Below, piece after piece: positions 1 through 18,792 of a DNA stretch of 64,000 bases. Source of the DNA: Trematomus loennbergii (Eukaryota > Chordata > Actinopteri > Perciformes > Nototheniidae). The stretch lies in contig JAAOOA010000367.1 of NCBI GenBank assembly GCA_012861695.1, positions 317,501 to 381,500 of the forward strand, in the 5' to 3' direction. Each line of letters begins with the position of its first letter. Within the stretch, counting starts at the first letter, position 1. Both the position numbers and the translations under genes were made by a program. The notes under the pieces were generated by a model. That model saw only the letters and a list, made by a program, of their open reading frames with translations, ran no database searches and was not told where the DNA came from.

Positions 1-1260
1 GAGGGTGGGGGCCGCAGAAAGCAGGGTCGCCCGTGTTGCAACGTGGGGACAGGCGTGAAATCCCGGCGGTCCCCAGCAGGGAGGAGCGCTGCCCGGCCGC
101 AGGCGAAGGCACAGCGGCGACGGGCACGAAGTCCTCGGGAGGAAGGAGCCGTGTCCCCGGGAGGAGGGAGCCGTGGACAGGAGAGAGGCCAGACGGGGCG
201 CCGTCCGAAGCCGCCGTCGAGGCGAACCGTGAGCCGCGGTTAGAGGAGAGGCCAGGCAGGGTCCGGGAGCGCGCCACCCACGGGCCGAAGAAGGCGCGGG
301 CGACGTCCAAAGCTGCTGCCGAGGCGAAGGAAGAGGCCAGACAGGGTCCCGAAGCGCGCCACCCATGGGCCGATGAAGGCATGGGCGACGTCCGAAACCG
401 TAGAGTCGAGGCGAGACGGGGTCCAGAAGCGCGCCACCACGGGCCGAAGAAGGCGTGGTGTGACGTCCGAAGCCGCCGTCGAGGTGGTGAAAAAGCGGAG
501 GGTCCACACGAGGCCGACCAGATATGGCGAACTCCTCTCAGGCACAGAAAAAAACTCAAAAGGGTCGTCCACGAACAAAAACAGGTGGGCGAAATCGTGA
601 GAGGATCCACACGAGGCCGACCAGACTTGATCGAACCTCCTCTCCGGCACCACAAAAAACAAAACAAAAAAAAACAGTCGGATGTCGACAGCCGCTAGCT
701 GTCGTGGCTAGCCGCCGTTAGCCGTTGGTAGCTGCTAGCCGTTCTCGGCGGCCGTTAGTCGCGGCCGGACATGCAGCCGCATGTCCCGAATAAATCCGGC
801 ACGGAGTGCATCGGCTCCATGGAAGCTTGCTGTCCCCGACCGAAAAGCCGTGGAAATGGCGAGCGTCGTCCGCGCCATTCCGGAGGGCGCACCGAGCCAC
901 AGTCCGTGTGCACGTGGCAGCCACGGACGTCTCCAAAATCTCCGGCATTTCGAGAAAAACAGTCTGTTTGCCGTGTTCCCGTCTCGATCCTTCGCGAGAC
1001 TTATGTCAGGGTCACCAATGTAGTGCCGAGAGAAGGGAGTCGGAGGCGGTGCATCGAAGGTGCAAATCTGTACTTTATGAGCAGCAGAAATGCACATGCT
1101 GTCGGGTCGCAGCCCGAGAAGAGAAGAGAAAGCGAAAGGGACACACACACAGTAGGTACCCCGGAGGTACCGTCAACATATATGTCCGTGCGGAAACAAT
1201 ACCCCCAACCTGTAGTTCCTGGATTGAATTATGTAACCCCGTTAATTAGTGATCACTACA
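1..1260 (-). mobile_element. Non-autonomous LTR element, truncated by window edge
   Basis: Read on the minus strand, this matches the complete element at 21656..23599: an LTR of about 242 bp (1019..1260), then a GC-rich interior running off the left window edge. The LTR has TGTAGTG/CACTACA ends. The interior shares the CTAGC/GCTAAC-rich segment near 690..760 and the GC-rich tandem part at 230..480 with the other copy, but lacks part of it. No gag, protease, reverse transcriptase or integrase motif is visible, so mobilisation would have to be in trans. The long reading frames on both strands follow from GC richness and are not counted as genes. Confidence 0.75.
1019..1260 (-). repeat. 5' LTR of the truncated LTR element
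   Basis: About 242 bp, bounded by TGTAGTG and CACTACA inverted ends. It is closely similar to the LTRs at 21656..21889 and 23367..23599, including the shared TGGGGGTATTG stretch and the AATAAA-type signal region (more diverged here). Confidence 0.75.
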
Positions 1261-1422
1261 GTATCTAGTTTTTTATAATATCAACTTGATTCTGTGTGAG
1301 TCCTGTTCATATCTGAGATCAATAAGTTCATTGTTCTATGATTTTATATTTAGGCTAATTTGAATGTCCCAGCTAGCTAACCGACCAACGGCCGTTTATA
1401 AAACGCTTATTCGTTAAATACT

Positions 1423-1700
1423 TTGTTGGGTAAAAGTAGAATTACTCAGATCTTGTACTTGAGTAAAAGTAGAAGTACTCAGATCTTGAACTTGAGTAAA
1501 AGTAGAAGTACTCAGATCTTGTACTTGAATAAAAGTAGAAGTACTCAGATCTTCTACTTGAGTAGAAGTATTCAGGTCTTGTACTTGAGTAAAAGTACTC
1601 AGATCTTGTACTTGAGTAAAAGTACTCAGATCTTGTACTTTAGTAAAAGTAGAAGTACTCAGATCTTGTACTTGAGTAAAAGTAGAAGTACCAGAGTGTA
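1423..1700. repeat. 33-bp minisatellite (AGTAAAAGTAGAAGTACTCAG type)
   Basis: About eight imperfect copies of a 33-bp unit containing AAAAGTAGAAGTACTCAG, with some 21-27 bp variants. The same unit occurs in reverse orientation at 3960..4140 and 17185..17460 and in short form at 60170..60215. Because 33 is a multiple of three the frames stay open, but they code nothing recognisable. Confidence 0.9.
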
Positions 1701-1734
1701 GGAATACTCTGTTACAGTAAAAGTCCTTCATTCA

Positions 1735-2130
1735 AAATGTTCTTCAAGTAAAAGTAGAAAAAGTATTATCATCAAAATATAGTGAAAGTAGCGACAGTAA
1801 AAGTAGTGATTGTGCAGATTGGTCCATTTCAGATAATATATATGATATGTTTTATAATGATTGATCATGAAATGTTCTCAAAGCTGGTAAAGGTGCAGCT
1901 AGTTTGAATGACTTTGTATACTGCAGGGTAGCTTGTGGATTTACTCCAGGTGGAACTAAAGTCTGATTTAACACTTGATTATATTTCACATCATTCATCC
2001 AGATCTGTAAAGTAACTAAAGGTATTAAATACATGTAGTGCAGGAAAAGTACACATTAGCATAACATTGAAATACTCAAGTGAAGTACAAGTAGGCTACT
2101 AAATTGTACTTATCCATCTAATAATAATAA
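1735..2130 (-). repeat. Interspersed repeat linked to the 33-bp array
   Basis: This block occurs four times in the window: here and at 60215..60600 in one orientation, and at 3715..3990 (internally deleted) and 62214..62510 in the other. Each copy begins or ends in acttctactttt-type tandem DNA. It has no coding content. It looks like a non-autonomous element whose ends seed the 33-bp minisatellite; family not identified. Confidence 0.6.
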
Positions 2131-3340
2131 ATAATTGAAACTCTTCTCACCACAAGGTGTCGCCCTCCCCAGTTCTGCCTCCTCCCTGTTTATTGAACCC
2201 AGAACACATCGCTCACTAATCACCATAAAGATGTCTTTTAAAGCTCAAAAGCAAAGAGGGCTCACTAACCAATTTAAAAACGTACTAAAGGCTACCAAAA
2301 AACATTATCATCACCAAATGTGTGAATGAATGAATACCTGCAGTGAGTAAACAAAGAATAGACTAACAGATAACATGGTTGTTGATGTGGTTGTGTATCT
2401 GATGGAGGAACATCATCGAGGGTTCTCCATTCATCTCCTATGTGTTACAAAGTTGACTAAACCTCTCAAAACTCAATGAAAGTGTGGATCAGCAGTTTGA
2501 TATGTTCACATGCTACTGTGGAGGATAGCATGAGGCCTGGAGGCAATCACATGTGAAACACAATATTTATGATTGATGTAAATCAGTCAGATTGACCCGA
2601 ACACGACAGGACGGTTAAAAAACACGAGTCCCAACTAGTGCCAAGTGTCCCACAGAGACAACACACTGATCACACACATCCATGCAGAGCAGGAGGAAGA
2701 GGACATGAAGCTGCTGCAGCTCTCCTCAGCCTTTGATGAAGGTGAGGGATTGGGATCACCTGAGAGAGGCTCACCTGGGGACAGACAGTTAGGGGAAGAG
2801 ACACACAGTAACACAGGGCTCAGAGAAACCACCTGTCAATCATTAGCTGCTGCTTTCAGGAAGAGAGAGAGTACAGCTCTCATTCCTGTTGAGGGTTGAA
2901 GTAGAAACAGAGCTGAAACACAGCGTCAGGTGTTCAAACATCAACACAGGTGTTACATTTCTCTGGTAGAAGCACTGCTCAGCGTTCACAGATCGGATGT
3001 TTCAGACGCTCTCTGACTCTCTTTCTGCTTTGCTTTCATTCATTATTGCTTTCATTTCAAACGCTGAGGTCAGATATGGAAACTCTTGTGTTTTATGATA
3101 TAGTTTGTCCTGATAGAAGGCCTGATGTGTGCAGAGAGCTGAACTGAACCACAACACCTTCACATATGTACACATACAGAACATCATTCAATGGATATGG
3201 ACTTGGTAGTGGACATCTCCTCCAAGAACCTGATGCTTTGATAGCACACAGGTCTGTGTCAAATAACAACTCTCACATGACTCACTCTAAAGTCAATGGC
3301 ACACAGAACAGTGAGACCCTACTGCCCCCCTCTCAGACTG
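2131..3340. other. Upstream flank of the MHC class I gene
   Basis: I see no gene in this stretch. Most of it recurs, with indels, at 60640..61840 upstream of the second class I exon 1. A segment of about 470 bp (roughly 2517..2990) is absent from the second copy, where the flanking sequence joins directly. The short open frames here have no family features. Confidence 0.6.
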
Positions 3341-3354
3341 CAGAGTGTCTGATC

Positions 3355-3445
3355 TGTAGATCACTTTCGATACACAACCTGAGTGAGGCAGATTCACCGA
3401 GCAACAAGTGACGCGACGCTCAGACTGAATTCTCATTGGCTCAGA
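3355..3445 (+). promoter_or_regulatory. MHC class I promoter, SXY module with ISRE-like half site
   Basis: In order: an interferon-response-like TCACTTTCGAT (3361..3371), an X1/RFX-type box ACCGAGCAACAA (3397..3408), an X2/CREB-type box TGACGCGA (3409..3416), and a reverse CCAAT Y box with ATTGG (3435..3439). This order and tight X1-X2 spacing define the enhanceosome bound by RFX, CREB/ATF, NF-Y and NLRC5 in vertebrate MHC class I promoters. It lies about 120-170 bp upstream of the start codon. An almost identical module stands at 61861..61936. Confidence 0.8.
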
Positions 3446-3564
3446 CGGAGCTGGTGTTACCTCCCTTCTGTGTGTCTCTCTCATTGACATCCCGCTCTGC
3501 AGAAAGGACGGCTGTGTTTCTGTGGATAAAGAACCTTTCACACAGAAAGCCTCGTGAGATCAAC

Positions 3565-11407
<7,843 letters not shown>

Positions 11408-12106
11408 GGGGCTTCACATCAACTCTCCACCTGTTGCATCAGAGCTCTTTCTCTGCTCTCAAACCTCTCCAGCTGCAGCTTTAGAGTTCAAACCCTTCTG
11501 CAGAGTGACCTCAGAAAGGCACGATGCTTTCAGAAACACACATATTAGAAAATCAATGACATCAGTTCAATAAAATAGTGTAACACCGATTAGAAACATT
11601 GACCTGTAGATCAGAAGCAGATCAGAGAAGTGACTCATGTTCTGTTCTGTGTCTTTAGGTTATGCATCAGGGGGCGCTGCCACCACATTCTCCCCGTAAA
11701 CTGTTCATTATTCATCATCTGATCAATAACTGATCATCTGATCAATAACTGATCATATTAGGGTTTGGAAATCAAGCAATATCATTGATTGGAAAACAGA
11801 GGAATTATTTGGATCATTTGGGTTTCACACAAAACACACCCACACGCACACACACACACCACACACCACACGCACACACTCACACGCATACCACACACAC
11901 ACACACAACGCACACACACACACGCACACGCAACACACACACACACACACGCACACGCACACACGCACACGCACACACACACACACACGCACACGCACAC
12001 ACACGCACACACGCACACGCACCACACACACCACACACACGCACACGCACACACACACACATGCACACACACACGCACACACACACGCACACCACACACA
12101 CACACC

Positions 12107-12144
<38 letters not shown>

Positions 12145-12593
12145 CGTAGCAGCGAGTGATATTGATTTCCCTTTCTGAGCTTTTCTAAATGAATCAGAAG
12201 TGTCTTTATTTATAACATGTCTCTTGAATTGGTTTTAAAACATAATAGTGTGTGATTTTGATAATGTTGCTATGATTTAGGGACAGGGAGGTTTTGTGTA
12301 CAGAGCCAGCGGACTGTGACGTTCTCTTTAGTTTGGGGTTCAGAGGTGAACGTGACATGAAGTGGCTCTGCATTGTTAACCTCTTCCTGTCCGTGTTTCA
12401 CTTTCCAATAAAAACCCATCTCCCAAATGTCCGTCTTCTCGTCTTTCCATCAACACATGTATTGGTTTCTCCTAGCGCTCAGACACTAGAGGAAAGTGGA
12501 TTTGATGTGAAACTAAAGATCCAATGGTTTACTGCTTTCTAAAAAGAAAACAATGAAAATGTTCTCTAATGGAGGAACATGTAACAAAATAAA
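11408..12593 (+). other. Probable 3' untranslated region / downstream of MHC class I
   Basis: Contains a long CA tract and no gene. AATAAA signals occur near 12407..12412 and at 12588..12593 (in ACAAAATAAAGAAC); the latter is the likelier transcript end, about 1.2 kb after the stop codon. This assignment is inferred from position only. Confidence 0.45.
11829..12143. repeat. (CA)n/(CACG)n microsatellite
   Basis: About 315 bp of CA repeats with many CG steps (cacacgcacacg) and CC breaks. Confidence 0.95.
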
Positions 12594-12884
12594 GAACTCT
12601 GAGTGATGTATTGATCTCTGTAATGTGTGTGTTATCAGTGTGTGTCGCTGCACTCAGCTGTTCTCAGAGCTCCTGTTTCAGAAACCTGTTGAGGTGAAAT
12701 CTGCCCGGCAACTGATGACGTTACCATGACGACTGGGAATAATACAGTTCTGTGTTGTTAGGAACATTTAGTGAGGCTCAAACATTACCTTTGGGTTTCC
12801 ATTGATCTGAAGTCATTTCCATCAGAGACACTTTCACTTACAAACTCAATCACATTTAGAAACCTGTCAATACTTCCTTTAGTT

Positions 12885-13072
12885 ACCTTTTCATATTGAT
12901 CACCTTTAGTTACCTTTCATATTGATCACCTTTATTTACCTTTTCATATTGATCACCTTTATTTACCTTTTCATATTGATCACCTTTATTTACCTTTTCA
13001 TATTGATCACCTTTATTTACCTTTTCATATTGATCACCTTTATTGACCTCCTCTTTTCATATTGATCACCAG
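12885..13072. repeat. 27-bp minisatellite
   Basis: About seven copies of a 27-bp unit containing CATATTGATCACCTTTATTT, with single-base variants. Confidence 0.9.
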
Positions 13073-13079
13073 AATATCT

Positions 13080-13435
13080 CAGACTGAGTTCTGCCTGGAA
13101 ACTCAAATATTAATATTTAATTACCAACTTATTAATTAAACAAAGCTACAATATTATAAAAGTAGTTCTATTTAGATTAAGAGAAATAACCAATATTATA
13201 ATTAAATATGTATTATTATATATAATTTATTATTATTATTACTATTATAATTGTATTTATATTATTAAATATGTATTATTATTATCCTATTATTCGATTC
13301 TTTGTAATGATTAATTCTATATTTTTATTATTATGTAAAAATGTAATGTATTATACTATTAATTATTATTAAATAAGTATTATTATATTTATATACAGAT
13401 TTTATCCAATAATTAAATTCCATCTGCAGGTACAA
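13080..13435. other. AT-rich stretch
   Basis: TTATTA/ATAATA-rich low-complexity DNA. No gene is seen. Confidence 0.7.
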
Positions 13436-13439
13436 ACAC

Positions 13440-15045
13440 AATCAACAAACCCTGAAAGCATCTCCTCTCCAACTCACCTGACGCACTGCGTGCTAATAGA
13501 ACCATCCTTCGGGCAGCTGAGCGGAAACGGTGGAATCCAAACACCATGACGACCTCCTAACCTATCAGGCTCTCCTCTCTCTTTCTCTGCTTCGATCTCT
13601 CAGGCAAAAAGCACTTTCTTTCAAGATAAGATCCAATCTTCCTATTCCAATCCCAAAAAACTATTTTCCATCTTTTCCACTCTCTTAGAACCCCCCAAAG
13701 CCCCTTCCCCCTCCCCCCTTCTGTCAAGCGACTTTGTAACTACTTTGAAAAAAAGGTTGATGATATTCGCTCTTCTTTTTCTGACCCACCTTTACTCACC
13801 GCTGGGTCACCTGACCCACCTTTCACCCACTCACTAACCTCCTTTTCCCCTCTCTCTCCAAGTGAGGTTCTTACCCTCATGACCTCTGCCCGTCCTACCA
13901 CCTGTCCTCTGGACCCTATCCCCTCAAACCTCCTTCAACTATCGCTCCTGATATTCTACCGTTTCTCACCCATCTCATCAACACTTCTCTAACTTCTGGT
14001 CACTTTCCAAACAGTCTCAAGGAGGCAAGAGTAAACCCTCTCCTAAAGAAACCCACTCTCAACCCGTCTGATGTTATAAACTACAGGCCTGTCTCTCTCC
14101 TCCCGTTCCTGTCTTTAAACAACTCTCCTGTTATCTCCATCAGAACAACCTTCTGATCCGCACCAGTCTGGTTTCAAGGCAGGTCACTCCACAGAAACTG
14201 CTCTCCTTGCTGTCTCTGAGGAACTGCACACGGCTAAAGCAGCCTCTCTCTCCTCTGTCATCATCCTGTTGGACCTGTCTGCTGCATTCGACACGGTGAA
14301 TCATCAGATCCTCCTTCGCACTCTCCAAGAACTTGGAGTTCAGGCTCTGCACTTTCCCTCCTCACCTCATACCTCAAAGACCATCTCACGCCTATACTGC
14401 AACTCCCTCCAGGCTGGTCTACCTGCATGTGCCATCCGACCTCTGCAGCTCATCCAGAATGCAGCGGCTCGTCTGGTCTTCAACCTTCCTAAATGTTCCC
14501 ACACCACACCGCTCCTCCACTCACTTCACTGGCTTCCAGAACTGCTAGAATCCACTTCAAGACACTGGTACTAGCGTACCATGCTGTGAATGGATCTGGC
14601 CCTTCCTACATCCAGGACATGGTTAAACCATACACCCCAGCACGTGCACTCCGCTCTGCATCAGCCAAACGGCTCGCTGCACCCGCACTGCGAGGGGGAC
14701 CCGAGTTCCCATCAGCAGAAACACGTGGGTTTGCTATCCTGGCTCCAAAATGGTGGAATGAGCTCCCATTGACATCAGGACAGCAGAAAGCTACACATCT
14801 TCCAGAGCAGACTGAAAACTCTTTCGACTCCACTTCGAGCAATAAAATGACTAACAAAGCACTTATATACTAACTAAGGACTGGCTTATCTAAAGCCAGT
14901 TGAGTAGCACTTGAAATGTTTTGGCTCTATGAAACCTGATGTACTTATATGATTTAGTTTTCTTCAAGTTTGTATCTTCTTGGTCGAATGCACTTATTGT
15001 AAGTCGCTTTGGATAAAAGCCTCAGCTAAATGCAATGTAATGATA
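13440..15045 (+). mobile_element. L2-type LINE, degenerate copy
   Basis: The coding remnant contains the reverse-transcriptase block DLSAAFDTVNHQILL (14269..14313) and, after a deletion, the C-terminal part QLIQNAAARLVFNL, LHSLHWLP, VLAYHAVNGSGPSYIQDM and FAILAPKWWNELP, typical of fish L2/CR1-clade ORF2. Several frame changes and a loss of much of the RT palm (around 14345..14350) show that it is dead. The 3' tail has GTCGCTTTGGATAAAAGC followed by CAGCTAAATGCAATGTAATG, the hallmark end of teleost L2 elements. Confidence 0.88.
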
Positions 15046-16185
15046 ATCAAACAGATCAAAGTTCACGTCTATCAAATATATTGATCATAAATATGGTTTT
15101 ATTTCTGAGATAACAGAAAGCAGGAAATGAGGTTTGGCACATCCTGCGTCTCCGGGCTCACATTTCACCAGCAAGCGGAAACATCAAAACCATGATGTCA
15201 TCATCAGGTGACACATCGACCAAATCCATCGCCATGTTGTCAACAGGTGTGTGAATCCACAAAATGGAGACTGGAGGTTTTTTAGAGAGGAATAGAATCT
15301 GTTTCTGGAGGTTTTAGGAACATTTCAGGAGTTTCCTCTGAAAGAGGAGATCAAGAGTGATCTGTGAAGAGTGATCTGTGAAGAGTGATCTGTAAAGAGT
15401 GATCTGAAGAGTGATCTGTAAAGAGTCATCTGTGAAGAGTGTTTAGGATATGACTGAAGGATCAGAGGAAATACACTAAAATAAGATAAGAAGTACTTTA
15501 TTGATCCCAATGTGGGAAATGTTTGCGTTGCAGCATCATAACAAGTCATGGCATTGTACAATACAAATTAAAAGACTAGAAATAAAGAATCCAAAATGTA
15601 AACATCTCAATAGAAATAAAATAGCATTTAAAAAAATGAATATATATTTGAATTACAAATGTCCAGTAACAAAATATAAAGCAGGATATGATATATACAT
15701 CAGTATGTGAGGAATGGAATATTAAATATTAGATTGAATATAAATAAAATGTACGGTGTGATTTAAAGCTTATAAAGAAGCAATCAAATCCTTTCAGAAC
15801 AAACCAAAGTGCTCGTGTACGTTGTTAGAAAGTGTGTTTCTCCATGTGACTCAGAGACAGCTCTCTCTCAGCATCCTGACTGAGGAACCTGTCGCTCCTC
15901 ACCTGGTTAGAAACTGATTGTGTTTTTTGGGTCATTGCATGTTTCTCTGTGCCAAGCAGCTTTTGCCTAACCCGTTCTCCAGCAGCTGGAAAGTCCCTGC
16001 TCTCCTTCCCTTTCTGTCTGGTGACTCAGCCGGGCTGTTCTGCTCCAGATATCTCATGTTGTATTTACTGTCTCTGAAACACAGCAACACGTGCAGACAG
16101 ACTCATTACAGGAGGGTACAAGAGGCTTTGAGATGAGCTTCCTGAAACCTGAGACTCTGAGGCAGCAGGAACACAGACCACTCCT
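15046..16185. other. Intergenic stretch with short repeats
   Basis: A small tandem array of GAAGAGTGATCTGT-like units lies at 15350..15440. A dispersed-repeat fragment with TACTTTATTGATCCCAATGT starts at 15492 and runs to about 15760; that motif is common in fish retroposon tails read backwards. I see no gene. Confidence 0.55.
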
Positions 16186-16187
16186 TT

Positions 16188-17045
16188 GCTTTGCAGCCTC
16201 GCTTCCTCACCTCGTCTCCTTTGCTTTGCAGCCTCGCTTCCTCACCTCGTCTCCTTTGCTTTGCAGCCTCGCTTCCTCACCTCGTCTCCTTTGCTTTGCA
16301 GCCTCGCTTCCTCACCTCGTCTCCTTTGCTTTGCAGCTCGCTTCCTCACCTCGTCTCCTTTGCTTTGCAGCCTCGCTTCCTCTCCTCGTCTCCTTTGCTT
16401 TGCAGCGTCGCTTCCTCACCTCGTCTCCTTTGCTTTGCAGCTCGCTTCCTCACCTCGTCTCCTTTGCTTTGCAGCGTCGCTTCCTCACCTCGTCTCCTTT
16501 GCTTTGCAGCCTCGCTTCCTCTCCTCGTCTCCTTTGCTTTGCAGCCTCGCTTCCTCTCCTCGTCTCCTTTGCTTTGCAGCGTCGCTTCCTCACCTCGTCT
16601 CCTTTGCTTTGCAGCGTCGCTTCCTCACCTCGTCTCCTTTGCTTTGCAGCGTCGCTTCCTCCTCGACTCCTTTGCTTTGCAGCGTCGCTTCCTCACCTCG
16701 TCTCCTTTGCTTTGCAGCGTCGCTTCCTCACCTCGTCTCCTTTGCTTTGCAGCTCGCTTCCTCTCCTCGTCTCCTTTGCTTTGCAGCTCGCTTCCTCTCC
16801 TCGTCTCCTTTGCTTTGCAGCGTCGCTTCCTCACCTCGTCTCCTTTGCTTTGCAGCGTCGCTTCCTCACCTCGTCTCCTTTGCTTTGCAGCGTCGCTTCC
16901 TCACCTCGACTCCTTTGCTTGCAGCGTCGCTTCCTCACCTCGTCTCCTTTGCTTTGCAGCGTCGCTTCCTCACCTGTCTCCTTTGCTTTGCAGCGTCTTC
17001 CTCACCTGGACTCCTTTGCTTTGCAGCGTCATTTCCTCACCTTGA
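16188..17045. repeat. 35-bp minisatellite with splice-acceptor-like motif
   Basis: About 24 copies of a 35-bp unit: TTTGCTTTGCAG followed by CCTCGCTTCCTCACCTCGTC and TCC. Variants include GTCGCTTCC, a 34-bp unit lacking one C, and TCTCC for CACC. All three forward frames are open over about 850 bp only because the unit lacks stops in any frame; the repetitive frames are not counted as genes. Each unit reproduces a pyrimidine tract plus CAG. Confidence 0.95.
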
Positions 17046-17184
17046 CTCATTTAGTTGAACATTTAGTTCAAACAGACAGGAAACATGCTGTAACAACTAT
17101 TAGAAAAGGATTAAAAAGTGCCATTAATCAGTGCACAAATACATGCAGTATATTTGACCTTCTTCACTTACAACCCACTACAGT

Positions 17185-17460
17185 TCAGTACTTCTACTTT
17201 TACTCAAGTACAAGATCTGAGTACTTCTACTTTTACTCAAGTACAAGGTCTGAGTACTTCTACTTTTACTCAAGTACAAGGTCTGAGTACTTCTACTTTT
17301 ACTCAAGTACAAGGTCTGAGTACTTCTACTTTTACTCAAGTACAAGGTCTGAGTACTTCTACTTTTACTCAAGTACAAGTAGTCTGAGTACTTCTACTTT
17401 TACTCAAGTACAAGGTCTGAGTACTTCTACTTTTACTAAGTTCATGATCTGAGTACTTCT
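17185..17460. repeat. 33-bp minisatellite
   Basis: About eight copies of a 33-bp unit containing ACTTCTACTTTTACTCAAGT, the reverse-orientation relative of the array at 1423..1700. Confidence 0.95.
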
Positions 17461-17539
17461 CTCCTCTCTGTCTGTTGCTGCTTCCCTCCAGGATCAATAA
17501 AGCTCTTATCTTGATTGAACTGTGGTTGTATAAAACTTG

Positions 17540-17822
17540 AAGGTATTTGTATTGATCAGGTATTTGTATTGAGCAGGTAGATGTATTGATCAGGTATTTG
17601 TATTGATCAGGTATTTGTATTGATCAGGTATGTGTATTGATCAGGTATTTGTATTGATCAGGTATTTGTATTGATCAGGTAGATGTATTGATCAGGTATT
17701 TGTATTGATCAGGTAGTATTTGTATTGATCAGGTATGGGTATTGATCAGGTATTTGTATTGATCAGGTATTTGTATTGATCAGGTATTTGTATGATCAGG
17801 TATTTGTATTGATCAGGTAGAT
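17540..17822. repeat. 17-bp minisatellite
   Basis: About sixteen copies of GTATTGATCAGGTATTT, with variants carrying AGAT or GTGT in the last positions. Confidence 0.95.
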
Positions 17823-18709
17823 GTTGATGCTGTTCTCTCTTCAGGTGAACCCCCGCTGTCTCTCTGTGACTCCCCTCATTTCCCCTGAGAGTGACAGAGC
17901 ACTATTTATTCCTGCTGCGCAGTTCACAGTCTGAGTCTGAGCAACAGCTCCCCTGCTGGTTGAGTTCGGAACGTTCCCAGCAGTCACGTGATTTACTGTA
18001 AACCGTCCGACCAGCTAGAGGTGAAATACATCCATGGGTGAATCCACTGCTCCTGAGCGCCATCTAGTGAGAACAACTGGAACTTAAACAACAAAGACGT
18101 GTGCAGACCTTGATGTCTCCAGTACACAAGCCCCCAGGAAGTGCGCCGGACTGAAAATATTCGTGCTGGCCAAACGGCGGTACTACACTTCCTTTTGGTT
18201 GCCAGGCCCGGAAACACTTTTTCCCATTGACTTACATGGGGAAAGAGTGGTCTGTAAATCGTTGGATAATTTTTTTTAACTAAATAAACTACCCAGTATG
18301 AACACTTGTATAGCCCTTATTAAAAACATTCGTTCCTCAAGTTGTAAAAATGTGCTAATAACGTTATTCTGTGAGTTATTTCCCTGTGCATTATGAACGC
18401 GCATCTAACCCACGGGACCGCGCCGCCCGGCACGTTCATGTTACGTGTTCAGCACTACATGCGTTTATCTTTACCCATGGATGCACAATAAAAAACGGAC
18501 CCATATCGCCTTACTGCCAGCCCACGGAGCTGTAATAATGGATATATTGTTATATATTGTTTGCTGTAATTCATCATTTGTAAAATATTATACTACATGG
18601 GCTGTATGATTAAATCTTGTACCGTAAATGTTGTATTAAATAAAGTTAATATTACCGACGTAGATTAACGTCCCTGTAGCTTCTTATTGCACTAAGAAGC
18701 TTATTGCAC
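17823..18709. other. Intergenic stretch, no gene seen
   Basis: Mixed-composition DNA with the flavour of decayed repeats (for example GGCCAAACGGCGGTACTACA near 18168..18187) but no ends, repeats or frames I can assign. Confidence 0.5.
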
Positions 18710-18792
18710 TGTATATATATATACATATATATATACATATGTATATATATATATATACATATGTATATATATATATACATATATATACATAT
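18710..18792. repeat. (TATACA)-type AT microsatellite
   Basis: TATATATACATATATA repeats directly before the TIR element. Confidence 0.9.

Noticed and set aside
2645..2899. 84-codon frame upstream of the class I gene
   Set aside because: No recognised domain. Much of it falls in the segment missing from the second copy, and there is no splice or promoter support.
16091..17452. 453-codon forward frame
   Set aside because: Translation of the 35-bp and 33-bp minisatellites joined by a short unique piece. All three frames are open for the same reason.
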